Origin: an uncultured Clostridia bacterium
GTDB taxonomy: Bacteria > Bacillota > Clostridia > UBA1381
Direction of reading: 5' to 3'
DNA: 64,000 nucleotides
Assembly (NCBI GenBank): GCA_947631235.1
Contig: CANRKO010000002.1
Coordinates: 62,001-126,000, forward strand
How positions within the stretch are numbered: position 1 is the first letter of the stretch; each line of letters begins with the position of its first letter. Positions 31,961 through 39,505 of this stretch are shown one piece after another. The translations under genes and the position numbers were made by a program. The notes beneath the pieces are model-generated. The model saw nothing but the letters and a program-made list of their open reading frames with translations, made no database searches and had not been told where the DNA came from.

Positions 31961-32520
31961 TTATAGTTATAGACAATTACGACTCGTTCACGTACAATCT
32001 TTGCCAGTACATCGGCGAGATAAACCCCGACATAGAGGTGTACCGCAACGACAAAATAACGGTCAGCGAGGTAATAAGCAAAAACCCGAGCCGGATTATA
32101 CTGTCGCCCGGACCGGGTTACCCCGCGGACGCGGGAATATGTATAGAACTTATCAAAAACGCCGGCAATATACCAATTCTCGGCGTGTGTCTCGGACACC
32201 AGGCGATAGGCGAAGCGTTCGGCTGCAAAATAACTCACGCGCCGCGCATAATGCACGGCAAGAGCGACATTGTGACGATCGACATGGACTGCCCGATATT
32301 CGAGGGACTGTCCGCGCGTACGGAGGTGGGCAGGTACCACTCGCTCGTGATAGACGAGGACACGCTTCCCGAGTGCCTTAACATAACGGCTCGCAGCGAC
32401 GACGGCTGCATTATGGGCGTAAAGCATACGGAGCGACCCGTTTACGGCATACAGTTCCACCCCGAATCCGTCCTCACTCCCGACGGCAAGAAAATAATAA
32501 AGAACTTTCTGGATATGTAA
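31957..32520 (+). CDS. trpG: Anthranilate synthase component II (glutamine amidotransferase)
   Basis: TrpG (187 residues) supplies ammonia from glutamine to TrpE. The class I amidotransferase triad is present: Cys in G-V-C-L-G-H-Q near 78, and His and Glu in F-H-P-E-S near 168-172. I-D-N-Y-D-S-F-T-Y-N opens the protein and S-P-G-P-G near 50 is conserved. It is not fused to TrpD and could in principle also serve PabB. The ATG lies in the trpE stop (ATGA), so the subunits are made in equal amounts. A 16-base perfect hairpin follows the stop. Confidence 0.96.
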   Translation: MIIVIDNYDSFTYNLCQYIGEINPDIEVYRNDKITVSEVISKNPSRIILSPGPGYPADAGICIELIKNAGNIPILGVCLGHQAIGEAFGCKITHAPRIMHGKSDIVTIDMDCPIFEGLSARTEVGRYHSLVIDEDTLPECLNITARSDDGCIMGVKHTERPVYGIQFHPESVLTPDGKKIIKNFLDM

Positions 32521-32556
32521 AAAAAGGCTTGAAACCATGGGGTTTCAAGCCTTTTT
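32521..32556. terminator. Bidirectional terminator after trpG
   Basis: A perfect 16-base stem AAAAAGGCTTGAAACC with an ATGG loop and a T run. It also serves the reverse-strand channel operon ending at 32561. Confidence 0.95.
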
Positions 32557-32560
32557 AATT

Positions 32561-33166
32561 TTATTTTTTATACTCTTTGAACGGAGATTTCCATGTGAGT
32601 TTTTCCTTGTGATACTCATTTTTAAATCTTGCGGGCGTAACCTTGTACAAAATCGGCAGCAGTACGCACAGCACGGCTGTGTCTATGACTTTAAGCACTC
32701 CCGCGCCGAACGCCGCCGAGAAGAACACGGGAACGCTGCGCGACCTTGCCGCACTGAAAAATACAAGCTCCCAGCCGCTGTTGGGCGCGCCCGTGCGCCA
32801 CATCGAAATAGCCGCCGACAAAAACGACGCCGCGACCACGTAAATAACGGCTGCAAGCGGCAGCTTTTTCCATGAGACCCTGCCGTCCTTGCGCAGCATA
32901 AGTCCGAACAAAAGCGAGCATAGAGCCGCTACCGCGTAATAAACTATGGCGTTGCTCGCGTAGACTGCGCTCGACTCCAAAAGGTTTGTGAGGTAGGCTA
33001 TAATAAGCCCCGCCGCCGGTTCGAGCGTTACGGCTGCGTACACCGTTCCTATGGTGTCGAACCACGCGGGGATATGCAAAATATGCGCGAGCCAGTAAAG
33101 ACCGAGATTGAGGACTATTCCGGCGAGCATGATAACGAGATACTTTTGCAGCGTCTTATTTTTCAT
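32561..33166 (-). CDS. Membrane protein resembling an ECF-transporter S component (distal copy)
   Basis: This 201-residue protein has about five or six membrane segments and a basic C-terminal tail. Near residue 33 the sequence I-P-A-W-F-D-T-I-G-T-V-Y-A-A resembles the W-L-D-x-x-G motif of ECF-transporter S components, and the last helix (V-I-D-T-A-V-L-C-V-L-L-P-I-L-Y-K) matches their usual final segment. It is clearly related to the product at 33911-34639 by these same two motifs. No ATPase or T component lies nearby. It is the last gene of the four-gene channel operon and overlaps the K+ channel gene by 11 bases. Its role is unknown; a solute-binding or channel-accessory function is inference. 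Confidence 0.8.
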   Translation of the reverse strand: MKNKTLQKYLVIMLAGIVLNLGLYWLAHILHIPAWFDTIGTVYAAVTLEPAAGLIIAYLTNLLESSAVYASNAIVYYAVAALCSLLFGLMLRKDGRVSWKKLPLAAVIYVVAASFLSAAISMWRTGAPNSGWELVFFSAARSRSVPVFFSAAFGAGVLKVIDTAVLCVLLPILYKVTPARFKNEYHKEKLTWKSPFKEYKK

Positions 33167-33914
33167 CGGAAACGTCCTCCTTTTCCCCGTTCTCTTTGTT
33201 TTCCTTGTCCTTCTCCTTTTCGGCCAAGTCCTTGTTAAGCTCCTCCATAAAGCCCGCCGTAACGATACCCGCGGGCATCGCGATTACGGCTATTCCGAGA
33301 AGTGATGAAACCATGCTTATGAACCGCCCTATCTGCGTCGCGGGGTAAATATCGCCGTAGCCGACGGTCGTGAGGGCCGTCGTCGCCCAGTAGAGCGCGT
33401 CAAAGAACGTCGGGAAATTATCCGCCGGCTCATGCACGAACATCACAAGAGCCGATATGAATATGTACGCTATCGCGATTATAAGCACCGAGCAAAGCGT
33501 TTTTGCCTGACTGCGGAACACGTTCATAACGCGTCTGCAGCTTTGCGAGTACTGCGCAAGCTTTACAAGGCGCAGCACCCTCAAAATCATAAAGGTCGGC
33601 GGCAGAAGTCCCAGCGTCGGGAGTATACCCGCAATATCCATAATCGCCAGCGGCGTGAACGGATAGATGAAAAACGCCCATATAGAGTGGTTTTTCATTC
33701 TGAAATCGTGTGTTATCCACCTCAAAATATAGTCGAAAAACAGTATGTAAACCGTGATTGATTCAAGTATTTGCATCCACGTCGAAAGCGCGCCGCGGAA
33801 CATCATCGGCACAACGCTCGCGATTGCCACAACCATTATGAACCAGTCGTAGTACACGGTCGAGCGCCCCTTTGTTTTCTGCCCGTAAATGACGTTACTT
33901 ATCTGTTCTCTCAT
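33156..33914 (-). CDS. Six-helix voltage-gated-type potassium channel
   Basis: This 252-residue channel has S1-S6 helices and the selectivity filter T-T-V-G-Y-G-D at residues 182-188, diagnostic of K+ channels. The S4 segment (about 106-128) carries R112, R115 and K118, with R127 and R128 after it, so voltage sensing is plausible. S6 holds a Gly/Pro hinge (I-A-M-P-A-G). The last 30 residues are a highly charged Lys/Glu tail, perhaps a tetramerising coiled coil; there is no RCK/TrkA domain. The ATG overlaps the upstream gene by four bases. The channel is embedded between two ECF-S-like proteins and downstream of a ligand-gated-channel-like protein, a combination I do not know from described systems. 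Confidence 0.92.
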   Translation of the reverse strand: MREQISNVIYGQKTKGRSTVYYDWFIMVVAIASVVPMMFRGALSTWMQILESITVYILFFDYILRWITHDFRMKNHSIWAFFIYPFTPLAIMDIAGILPTLGLLPPTFMILRVLRLVKLAQYSQSCRRVMNVFRSQAKTLCSVLIIAIAYIFISALVMFVHEPADNFPTFFDALYWATTALTTVGYGDIYPATQIGRFISMVSSLLGIAVIAMPAGIVTAGFMEELNKDLAEKEKDKENKENGEKEDVSDEK

Positions 33915-34639
33915 TTTACCGCCTCCGCGCTTTTCTTCTGCTCGATTTTTTCCTGAGCATTCTGCATGAGCTTGTCTTTTTCGTCCTGAAATTCCCCGTC
34001 CTCTTTAGTTTTCACGAACACGGCGACGGGGATTTTCTTGTTTATGGCGAAGAAATCGGCAATTTTCTGCGGCATGACCTTAAATATCAGGAATATAACC
34101 GCGATAATGATTGCCTTGTCCACAATGCTCGCGGCCATATACGACACCGTTCCGGCTATAAGTCCGTGTACGCCGAGCGATGTCATAAGACCGTGAATGA
34201 GCGTGGTTATAATATTTGTAAACGTCGATTCTCCGTAAAGCGCCATACTTGTCGCGACCGCCGTTAAAGTATCGACCAAAATCAGCACCGCGAACGCGAA
34301 CGGAACGGTTTTCTTGTTCCCGAAAAATCCCAGACGGAACATCGCCCCGAATATCGCAGCCATTATCGCGAACATCAGTATCAGCAAAAACGAGTGAACG
34401 GAAAAGCCGTTCACGGCAATGCTTAATATAAGCCACAGCGCCGACACTGCCGCGCCGAAAACGGGACCGTCCACAGCCGCCGCGAAAAACGGCCCGAAAC
34501 CGTCGAGCCACAGCGGCAGATACGGATTTGCCGATATGTATTTCTGTATAAGCAGGCTCAGCACGGCGAGAATAACGAGCAAAACTATTCTTCCGCGGCT
34601 CCATTTTACCGCGACAAGACCGATAGCATAATCTTTCAT
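33911..34639 (-). CDS. Membrane protein resembling an ECF-transporter S component (proximal copy)
   Basis: This 242-residue protein has about six membrane segments, an N-terminal W-S-R-G-R stretch and a charged Lys/Glu/Gln C-terminal tail (about 200-242). The motif L-P-L-W-L-D-G-F-G-P-F-F-A-A near residues 42-55 and the closing helix V-D-K-A-I-I-I-A-V-I-F-L-I-F-K-V-M-P link it to ECF S components and to the paralogue at 32561. The ATG at 34639 is preceded by GGAAAGGAG and GGAG. An in-frame ATG at 34666, overlapping the preceding stop, would add nine residues and is an alternative. Function is unknown; the operon context suggests a role with the two channels. Confidence 0.8.
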   Translation of the reverse strand: MKDYAIGLVAVKWSRGRIVLLVILAVLSLLIQKYISANPYLPLWLDGFGPFFAAAVDGPVFGAAVSALWLILSIAVNGFSVHSFLLILMFAIMAAIFGAMFRLGFFGNKKTVPFAFAVLILVDTLTAVATSMALYGESTFTNIITTLIHGLMTSLGVHGLIAGTVSYMAASIVDKAIIIAVIFLIFKVMPQKIADFFAINKKIPVAVFVKTKEDGEFQDEKDKLMQNAQEKIEQKKSAEAVK

Positions 34640-34662
34640 AACTCCAATTCTCCTTTCCGAAA

Positions 34663-35748
34663 TCATACCGTCGCCATATACGCCGACAGCGGCATGAGTA
34701 TATGACCGAGTATAACTATAAACATCAGCGTAAAGCTCATTACGCGTCCGAACAGCGCGGCGAACTGATTATCGCCGTGCTTGTTCCGTATTCGGTTTAT
34801 GTTGATTATGGTAAGCGCGCCGGCTATTATGGTAAATATACCCCACGCGTTGACATATTCGAGCAAGCCTATTTCGAGCGCGTCGGGAAGAAGGTTCGCG
34901 CCGACCATGATGTTCGAAACCGTACCGAAAAGAGCCGCCGGTATCATGCTCAGCGGGTCTACGCGGTGGTAAGTGCAGAGGAACATCGTGATAAATACCC
35001 ACAGCGACGTTCCGAACAGCGCGATAAAGCACTTCGCGTACAGACCCAGACCACTCCTGTTGATTTCAAACTGCGTCATAAACTCCGATGTAATCTCGTC
35101 GTCGCTGTTTTTACCGTACGACGTATCGTATACCTGCGTAAATTCAGCCGTGTCGTGGCGCACGATATAAAAGCCCGGTATGCCTATATTCGGATTGTAC
35201 GAGCTGTTGTCGCCGTCCTTTTCGAGAATGACCCTTTTCGCGGGCATATTCGGCTCTATGTAGAAACGCATCTGATGCGACTCAAGCGGGAAACGCACCG
35301 TCCAGAAATCGTTGTTCACCGTCACGTCGAGACGGCAGCGCTGGTAGTGCCAGCCGTTTATCATCGTGTCCTCCATGACCTCAAGCTTGTTCGTTGTGCC
35401 GTTGTAGATATGGAAGTTGTTCACCATGTCAAGGTCGTCGTCGCCCTTCCAGCGGAACCATATGCTGCACACGACGCGGTAATAGCTGCTGCGCAGAGCG
35501 ACCTCCTTGACGCTTTCGAGATACGTACCCGTGAACACACGCGTCGTCTCCGCGCCTACCTGCTGCGCGCCTATAGCCTCCGCCTCGCGATCAAGCATAT
35601 TTTTCTGCCAGTAATACTCCTCGGCTGACTTGTCCCGGTAGAGCGTGTACGTGGTGTAGCATATGTAACCGCCGCCTATGATTACGAAACCGAGGAACCA
35701 CGCGAGCAGCTTTTTTATCTGCCACTTTTCAAAAACTATACGTTTCAT
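34663..35748 (-). CDS. Pentameric ligand-gated ion channel-like membrane protein
   Basis: This 361-residue protein opens with a membrane anchor (residues 14-34). An extracellular beta-rich domain (about 75-232) carries F-P-L-E-S-H-Q near 153-159, placed like the F-P-F-D-x-Q block of pentameric ligand-gated channels, and ends with F-E-I-N-R just before the first pore-domain helix, as in that family. Four helices follow at about 237-258, 265-286, 297-320 and 335-357. The second ends in L-L-P and is followed by Y-x-N-A-W, again like M2-M3 of these channels. Cys94 and Cys138 may form a disulfide. The extra N-terminal anchor is unusual; bacterial members normally have a signal peptide. The similarity is distant and needs a profile or structure test. 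It leads a four-gene operon. Confidence 0.65.
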   Translation of the reverse strand: MKRIVFEKWQIKKLLAWFLGFVIIGGGYICYTTYTLYRDKSAEEYYWQKNMLDREAEAIGAQQVGAETTRVFTGTYLESVKEVALRSSYYRVVCSIWFRWKGDDDLDMVNNFHIYNGTTNKLEVMEDTMINGWHYQRCRLDVTVNNDFWTVRFPLESHQMRFYIEPNMPAKRVILEKDGDNSSYNPNIGIPGFYIVRHDTAEFTQVYDTSYGKNSDDEITSEFMTQFEINRSGLGLYAKCFIALFGTSLWVFITMFLCTYHRVDPLSMIPAALFGTVSNIMVGANLLPDALEIGLLEYVNAWGIFTIIAGALTIININRIRNKHGDNQFAALFGRVMSFTLMFIVILGHILMPLSAYMATV

Positions 35749-35810
35749 ATATCCGCGCTATTTTTGCGCTTTCCCCCCTTAATAAAAATATAAAACAGCT
35801 TATTAAACGT

Positions 35811-35839
35811 ATTATAACAAATTTTTACATATTTTGCAA
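35811..35839 (-). promoter_or_regulatory. Promoter of the channel operon
   Basis: Reverse strand TTGCAA (35834-35839), 17 bases, TATAAT (35811-35816). The leader is about 55 bases. A GGGGGG ribosome-like tract lies about 22 bases from the ATG, with a GCGC hairpin between that could bring it closer. Confidence 0.7.
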
Positions 35840-35860
35840 CGGAAAAGTCACATTTTTATG

Positions 35861-35889
35861 TTTACATTTACGGGTAAAAGCATTATAAT
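35861..35889 (+). promoter_or_regulatory. Promoter of the GH2 gene
   Basis: TTTACA (35861-35866), 17 bases, TATAAT (35884-35889). It is divergent from the channel-operon promoter; the two -35 boxes are 21 bases apart. Confidence 0.75.
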
Positions 35890-35923
35890 AACGGTGAACA
35901 CAGCGCGGACGGAGGACGAAAAT

Positions 35924-38311
35924 ATGCGTAAAAAAATCAATATAAACACGGACTGGAAATTTTACGAGGGCGACCTTGCCCCCAAAAAACCGACCGACGG
36001 CTGGGGCGGCGCGAAGGCGAGGGCGCACTTTAAGGGGGCGGCTGCGCTTGATTTTGACGACTCCGCGTGGCGAAATGTGGATTTGCCGCATGATTTCCTG
36101 CCCGAAAAGGATTATTGTTTCAAAACCTCCCAAAACTCCGATATGCGCGATATTCCCGAAATGGAGAGCATCGGGAGCCGCCTGTTCGCGGGCGGATGTC
36201 TGGAGGGCGGAGTCGCGTGGTACAGAAAGAAAATTACGATTGCTGACGACCTTGACGAAAACCGCGTATACATTCACTTCGACGGCGTTTACCGCGACAG
36301 CGCTCTTTACGTGAACGAGTATTACGTCGGAACGCACGCAAGCGGTTACGGCGGATTTTACTATGATATTACCGACTTTTTGAACGCGGGCGAGAACATG
36401 ATAGCCGTGCGCGTTGACGCGTCCGAGCGCGAGGGCTGGTGGTACGAGGGCGGCGGCATATACCGTCCGGTGCGCCTTGAAATCGCCCATAACATACATA
36501 TCGAGCCGTGGGGCGTCGCGGTTACCGCGTCGCCCGATTTAACGAACGGCACGGCGCGTGTAAAAATAAACGCCGATATTCTGAACAGAAATTTAGAAGA
36601 AAAATCCGTACGCGCCGAGACGGAAATAAAGGACGGCAGCGGAAATACGATCGCCAAAACGGACGGAACAGTGTCCGTGGACGCGTGGGAGCGTGCGCGG
36701 TATTCGGGCGAGGTGACGCTCGACAGCGTGACGCTGTGGGATTTGGACGACCCGTACCTATACAGTGCGACAGTGCGCCTTTACGTAGGTGAAACGGTCT
36801 GCGACGAATACGAGGTGACTCTCGGCATAAGGGATATGCGTTTCGACTGTGACGGCGGCTTTTACCTGAACGGCAGACACGTCCGCATACAAGGCTTGTG
36901 CTGTCACTATGACCACGCGGGCGTGGGAATTGCAGTGCCCGACAGCGTGAACGAGTACCGCGTAAAGCAGATGAAAAGCATGGGCGCGAACGCGGTAAGG
37001 AGCTCGCACTACCCCGCGCCGCCGGAACTTCTCGATATATGCGACAGGCTCGGTATGCTCGTGTTCGAGGAAACGCGGCGCATGTCTGCCGCGCCCGAGG
37101 ACATCGAAAGCCTTACGTCAATGGTAAAACGCGACAGGAACCACCCGTCAATCTTTTTGTGGGGCATAGGCAACGAGGAAATATTCGCGCAGCACCGCCC
37201 CGAAACGGCAAGGGCGACGCGTACCATGACAGCGGAAATCAAAAAGCTCGACCCGACACGCCTCGTCACGTCGGCTGTCGTGTGCTGGGACGGAGAACGG
37301 CGTTACGACAACGCAGAACCGTATATCGGCGTGACGAAGTACCTTGACGTCATGGGCTTTAACTATAACCGATTTGCGTGGGACGACTACCATGAACGAG
37401 TGCCGAACCAGCCCGTTATCATCACCGAGGCGTCGTCGAACAGCGGCACGCGCGGCTGCTACAGTACCGACGAGAGCAGGGGCAGGTATTACGTGCTTGA
37501 CGCGGACAACGAAAAGAAGGTAAAAAGCGGCATTAAGGCGGTAAAGAAGGACATAGCCGAGAACGAGTGGAAATATTTCGCGGAGCGTCCGTACCTTTCG
37601 GGAATTTTCCTCTGGACGGGCTTTGACTACCGCGGCGAGCCGACGCCGCTCGGTTATCCGGCGGTGTATTCGCAGTTCGGCATTTTCGACTACTGCGGCT
37701 TTAAGAAGGACAATTACTACTATTATAAATCATGGTGGACGGACGAACCGACGCTGCACGTCTTTCCCCGCAGCGGCTTTGCAACGGGCGAAACAGTGAA
37801 TTTTTACTGCTACTCCAATCTCGACGAGGTAGAGTTTTTCGTAAACAGCAAAAGCTATGGCAAAAAGCCTATGGAAAGGAATTGGTACCTTTCGTGGGAA
37901 AACGTGACATACGAAACGGGCGAAATAAAGGCTGTCGGGTACAAAAACGGACAAAAGGTTGCCGAGGATATTATAAAGCCGACGGGCGAGCCGTGCGCGG
38001 TAAAATTAAGCGCGTACAAAAACGAAATCGCCGTCGGCGACACGGCGATAATAAATGTGGATATAGTAGATAAAAACGGCGATACCGTTCCGACCGCCGA
38101 CAATGAAATACGCTTTGAAATAAGCGGCGGCAAGCTGCTCGGCACGGGCAACGGCAACCCCGCCGACCACGACAGCGAAAAAACAAACATGCGCCGCGCG
38201 TTTAACGGCAAATGCCAACTGCTCATAAGAGCCGACGCGGCGGGGCGGATAAAAGTCACCGCAAAGTCTGACGGACTTAATGCGGGCGAGTGCGTTGTCA
38301 AGGTCATATGA
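35924..38311 (+). CDS. Glycoside hydrolase family 2 protein (beta-galactosidase-type)
   Basis: This 795-residue GH2 enzyme has a sugar-binding jelly roll (about 1-200), an Ig-like domain (about 210-300), a TIM barrel (about 305-600), a DUF4982-type domain and a final Ig-like domain. The acid/base Glu is E418 in G-I-G-N-E-E, and the nucleophile is E502 in I-I-T-E-A-S-S. No signal peptide is present, so it would cleave imported beta-galactosides or beta-glucuronides in the cytoplasm. The ATG at 35924 is chosen because GGAGGA lies seven bases upstream and lies just after the mapped promoter; the frame is open back to 35834. Exact substrate is uncertain. Confidence 0.93.
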   Translation: MRKKININTDWKFYEGDLAPKKPTDGWGGAKARAHFKGAAALDFDDSAWRNVDLPHDFLPEKDYCFKTSQNSDMRDIPEMESIGSRLFAGGCLEGGVAWYRKKITIADDLDENRVYIHFDGVYRDSALYVNEYYVGTHASGYGGFYYDITDFLNAGENMIAVRVDASEREGWWYEGGGIYRPVRLEIAHNIHIEPWGVAVTASPDLTNGTARVKINADILNRNLEEKSVRAETEIKDGSGNTIAKTDGTVSVDAWERARYSGEVTLDSVTLWDLDDPYLYSATVRLYVGETVCDEYEVTLGIRDMRFDCDGGFYLNGRHVRIQGLCCHYDHAGVGIAVPDSVNEYRVKQMKSMGANAVRSSHYPAPPELLDICDRLGMLVFEETRRMSAAPEDIESLTSMVKRDRNHPSIFLWGIGNEEIFAQHRPETARATRTMTAEIKKLDPTRLVTSAVVCWDGERRYDNAEPYIGVTKYLDVMGFNYNRFAWDDYHERVPNQPVIITEASSNSGTRGCYSTDESRGRYYVLDADNEKKVKSGIKAVKKDIAENEWKYFAERPYLSGIFLWTGFDYRGEPTPLGYPAVYSQFGIFDYCGFKKDNYYYYKSWWTDEPTLHVFPRSGFATGETVNFYCYSNLDEVEFFVNSKSYGKKPMERNWYLSWENVTYETGEIKAVGYKNGQKVAEDIIKPTGEPCAVKLSAYKNEIAVGDTAIINVDIVDKNGDTVPTADNEIRFEISGGKLLGTGNGNPADHDSEKTNMRRAFNGKCQLLIRADAAGRIKVTAKSDGLNAGECVVKVI

Positions 38312-38314
38312 TAC

Positions 38315-38378
38315 GGGGACACTAAAGTTTGGGGACACTAAAATAAACGGGGACACTAAAATTTTAGTGTCCCCGTTT
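38315..38378. repeat. GGGGACACTAAA repeat cluster (REPIN-like) and terminator
   Basis: GGGGACACTAAA occurs at 38315-38326, 38331-38342 and 38349-38360. The last copy belongs to a gapless palindrome with 17-base arms (38345-38378), followed by a T run. It lies between the convergent GH2 and hydrolase genes. Confidence 0.9.
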
Positions 38379-38382
38379 TTTT
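38345..38382. terminator. Terminator formed by the repeat palindrome
   Basis: Arms of 17 bases starting AAACGGGGACAC, then a T run. It can stop both convergent genes. Confidence 0.7.
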
Positions 38383-38383
38383 G

Positions 38384-39262
38384 TTACGCGTTTATAAATT
38401 TACATATGCGTTTAAGCGCGCGCCGCCCTTCGGGTATGGACGATACGATCGCCCAGTCGTGGCACATACCCTTGCCGGCGTACACCTTTATATGCGCGCC
38501 GCTCTTTTTTATGTTCGCGATAAGCTTGTCCATATGAGGCGCGAACATTTCATCCGTGCCGTAAAAAAGCAGCGTCGGCGGGTAATCGGTAAAATCAACG
38601 TACTCGGCGTTCATGCGCCCGTCCGACATCGGTATATTTTTCCCCCAGTGCTTTGCCGACATACCGACTATAAACTCCGACAAAAGCACGTCGTTTTGCT
38701 TTGCCTTTATGTACTCCTCGTCGTCGTTATCCGTACCCGTAACGGGCGATATAAGCGCTGCGCCGTGCGGTTTGTGCGCGGTATGACCGACAAGACGCGC
38801 TGCCAAAAGCGCGCCCGCGCTGTCGCCTATAACGGTAATCTTATCAGCCGCATACTCCTTTAAAATCTCATCATACGCCTTAAACACCCACTCCGCCGAC
38901 TCATCGACCGTCGCCTCGGGCGCAAGCGGATAAAACGGGAAAAACACCTCGGCGCGTGAATTCTGCGCCATCTTCAGCGCGAACTTGTAATGAAACGCCG
39001 TCGGCGGGAACATACCCCCGCCGCCGTGCAGGAACAGCACGGCTCTGCCGTTCGAGCCGCCAATGCGCGTCAGACGGAACATCGGTCTTTGCTCAAACTC
39101 CGTCCTTTTAACGCAAAGTTCCTTATACATATATTTCGGCAGATCCGTCGGACGCTCCTTCGTTTTCAGGAAATTTAAAAACTCGTCCTCCGGCATATCA
39201 AAGCGGTGTTTTAAGCCTTTTTTGCGTATTATGCGGTCAACCAGTTTGTATGTTAAACTCAT
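38384..39262 (-). CDS. Alpha/beta-hydrolase esterase (hormone-sensitive lipase family)
   Basis: This 292-residue enzyme has the HSL-family oxyanion motif H-G-G-G-G near residue 82, the nucleophile Ser in G-D-S-A-G near 148-152, Asp in G-T-D-E-M-F near 240 and His in C-H-D-W near 269. It would hydrolyse short acyl esters, possibly acetylated sugars. No signal peptide. The ATG at 39262 (MSLTYKLVDR) is chosen because GGGAG is about ten bases upstream and the frame further back has no site. It has its own promoter and ends at the repeat terminator. Confidence 0.9.
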   Translation of the reverse strand: MSLTYKLVDRIIRKKGLKHRFDMPEDEFLNFLKTKERPTDLPKYMYKELCVKRTEFEQRPMFRLTRIGGSNGRAVLFLHGGGGMFPPTAFHYKFALKMAQNSRAEVFFPFYPLAPEATVDESAEWVFKAYDEILKEYAADKITVIGDSAGALLAARLVGHTAHKPHGAALISPVTGTDNDDEEYIKAKQNDVLLSEFIVGMSAKHWGKNIPMSDGRMNAEYVDFTDYPPTLLFYGTDEMFAPHMDKLIANIKKSGAHIKVYAGKGMCHDWAIVSSIPEGRRALKRICKFINA

Positions 39263-39292
39263 TTCGTCATGTCTCCCATCGTGTTTTTGTGT

Positions 39293-39321
39293 ATTATAAC
39301 AGCAATTTTCCGCGCCGTCAA
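39293..39321 (-). promoter_or_regulatory. Promoter of the esterase gene
   Basis: Reverse strand TTGACG (39316-39321), 17 bases, TATAAT (39293-39298). Confidence 0.8.
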
Positions 39322-39379
39322 CCGCAAACGAACCCGCGTTTGGTATAAATTTCCGCAAAACTGTCAAAAATTGTGATAA

Positions 39380-39396
39380 TGTAATGAAAATGTAAT
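39380..39396 (+). promoter_or_regulatory. WalR-type box TGTAAT-N5-TGTAAT
   Basis: Two exact TGTAAT hexamers at 39380 and 39391 with a five-base gap match the WalR (YycF) consensus TGTWAH-N5-TGTWAH. The box lies 22 bases upstream of the -35 of a cell-wall gene, a fitting place for an activator. Confidence 0.7.
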
Positions 39397-39418
39397 GAAT
39401 AATGACACCGTATATATG

Positions 39419-39447
39419 TTGACGAAAAAAAATTTAGATGTTATACT
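39419..39447 (+). promoter_or_regulatory. Promoter of the LCP gene
   Basis: TTGACG (39419-39424), 17 bases, TATACT (39442-39447). Confidence 0.8.
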
Positions 39448-39505
39448 AAATACTGTGATACAAAAATCTTGATGCTGTACTTACGGTACATTGGAGGTAA
39501 ACTCT

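Noticed and set aside
34702-35628. A 308-residue open frame on the + strand
   Set aside because: It is antisense to the channel-like gene, with Arg/His/Tyr-rich composition typical of shadow frames.
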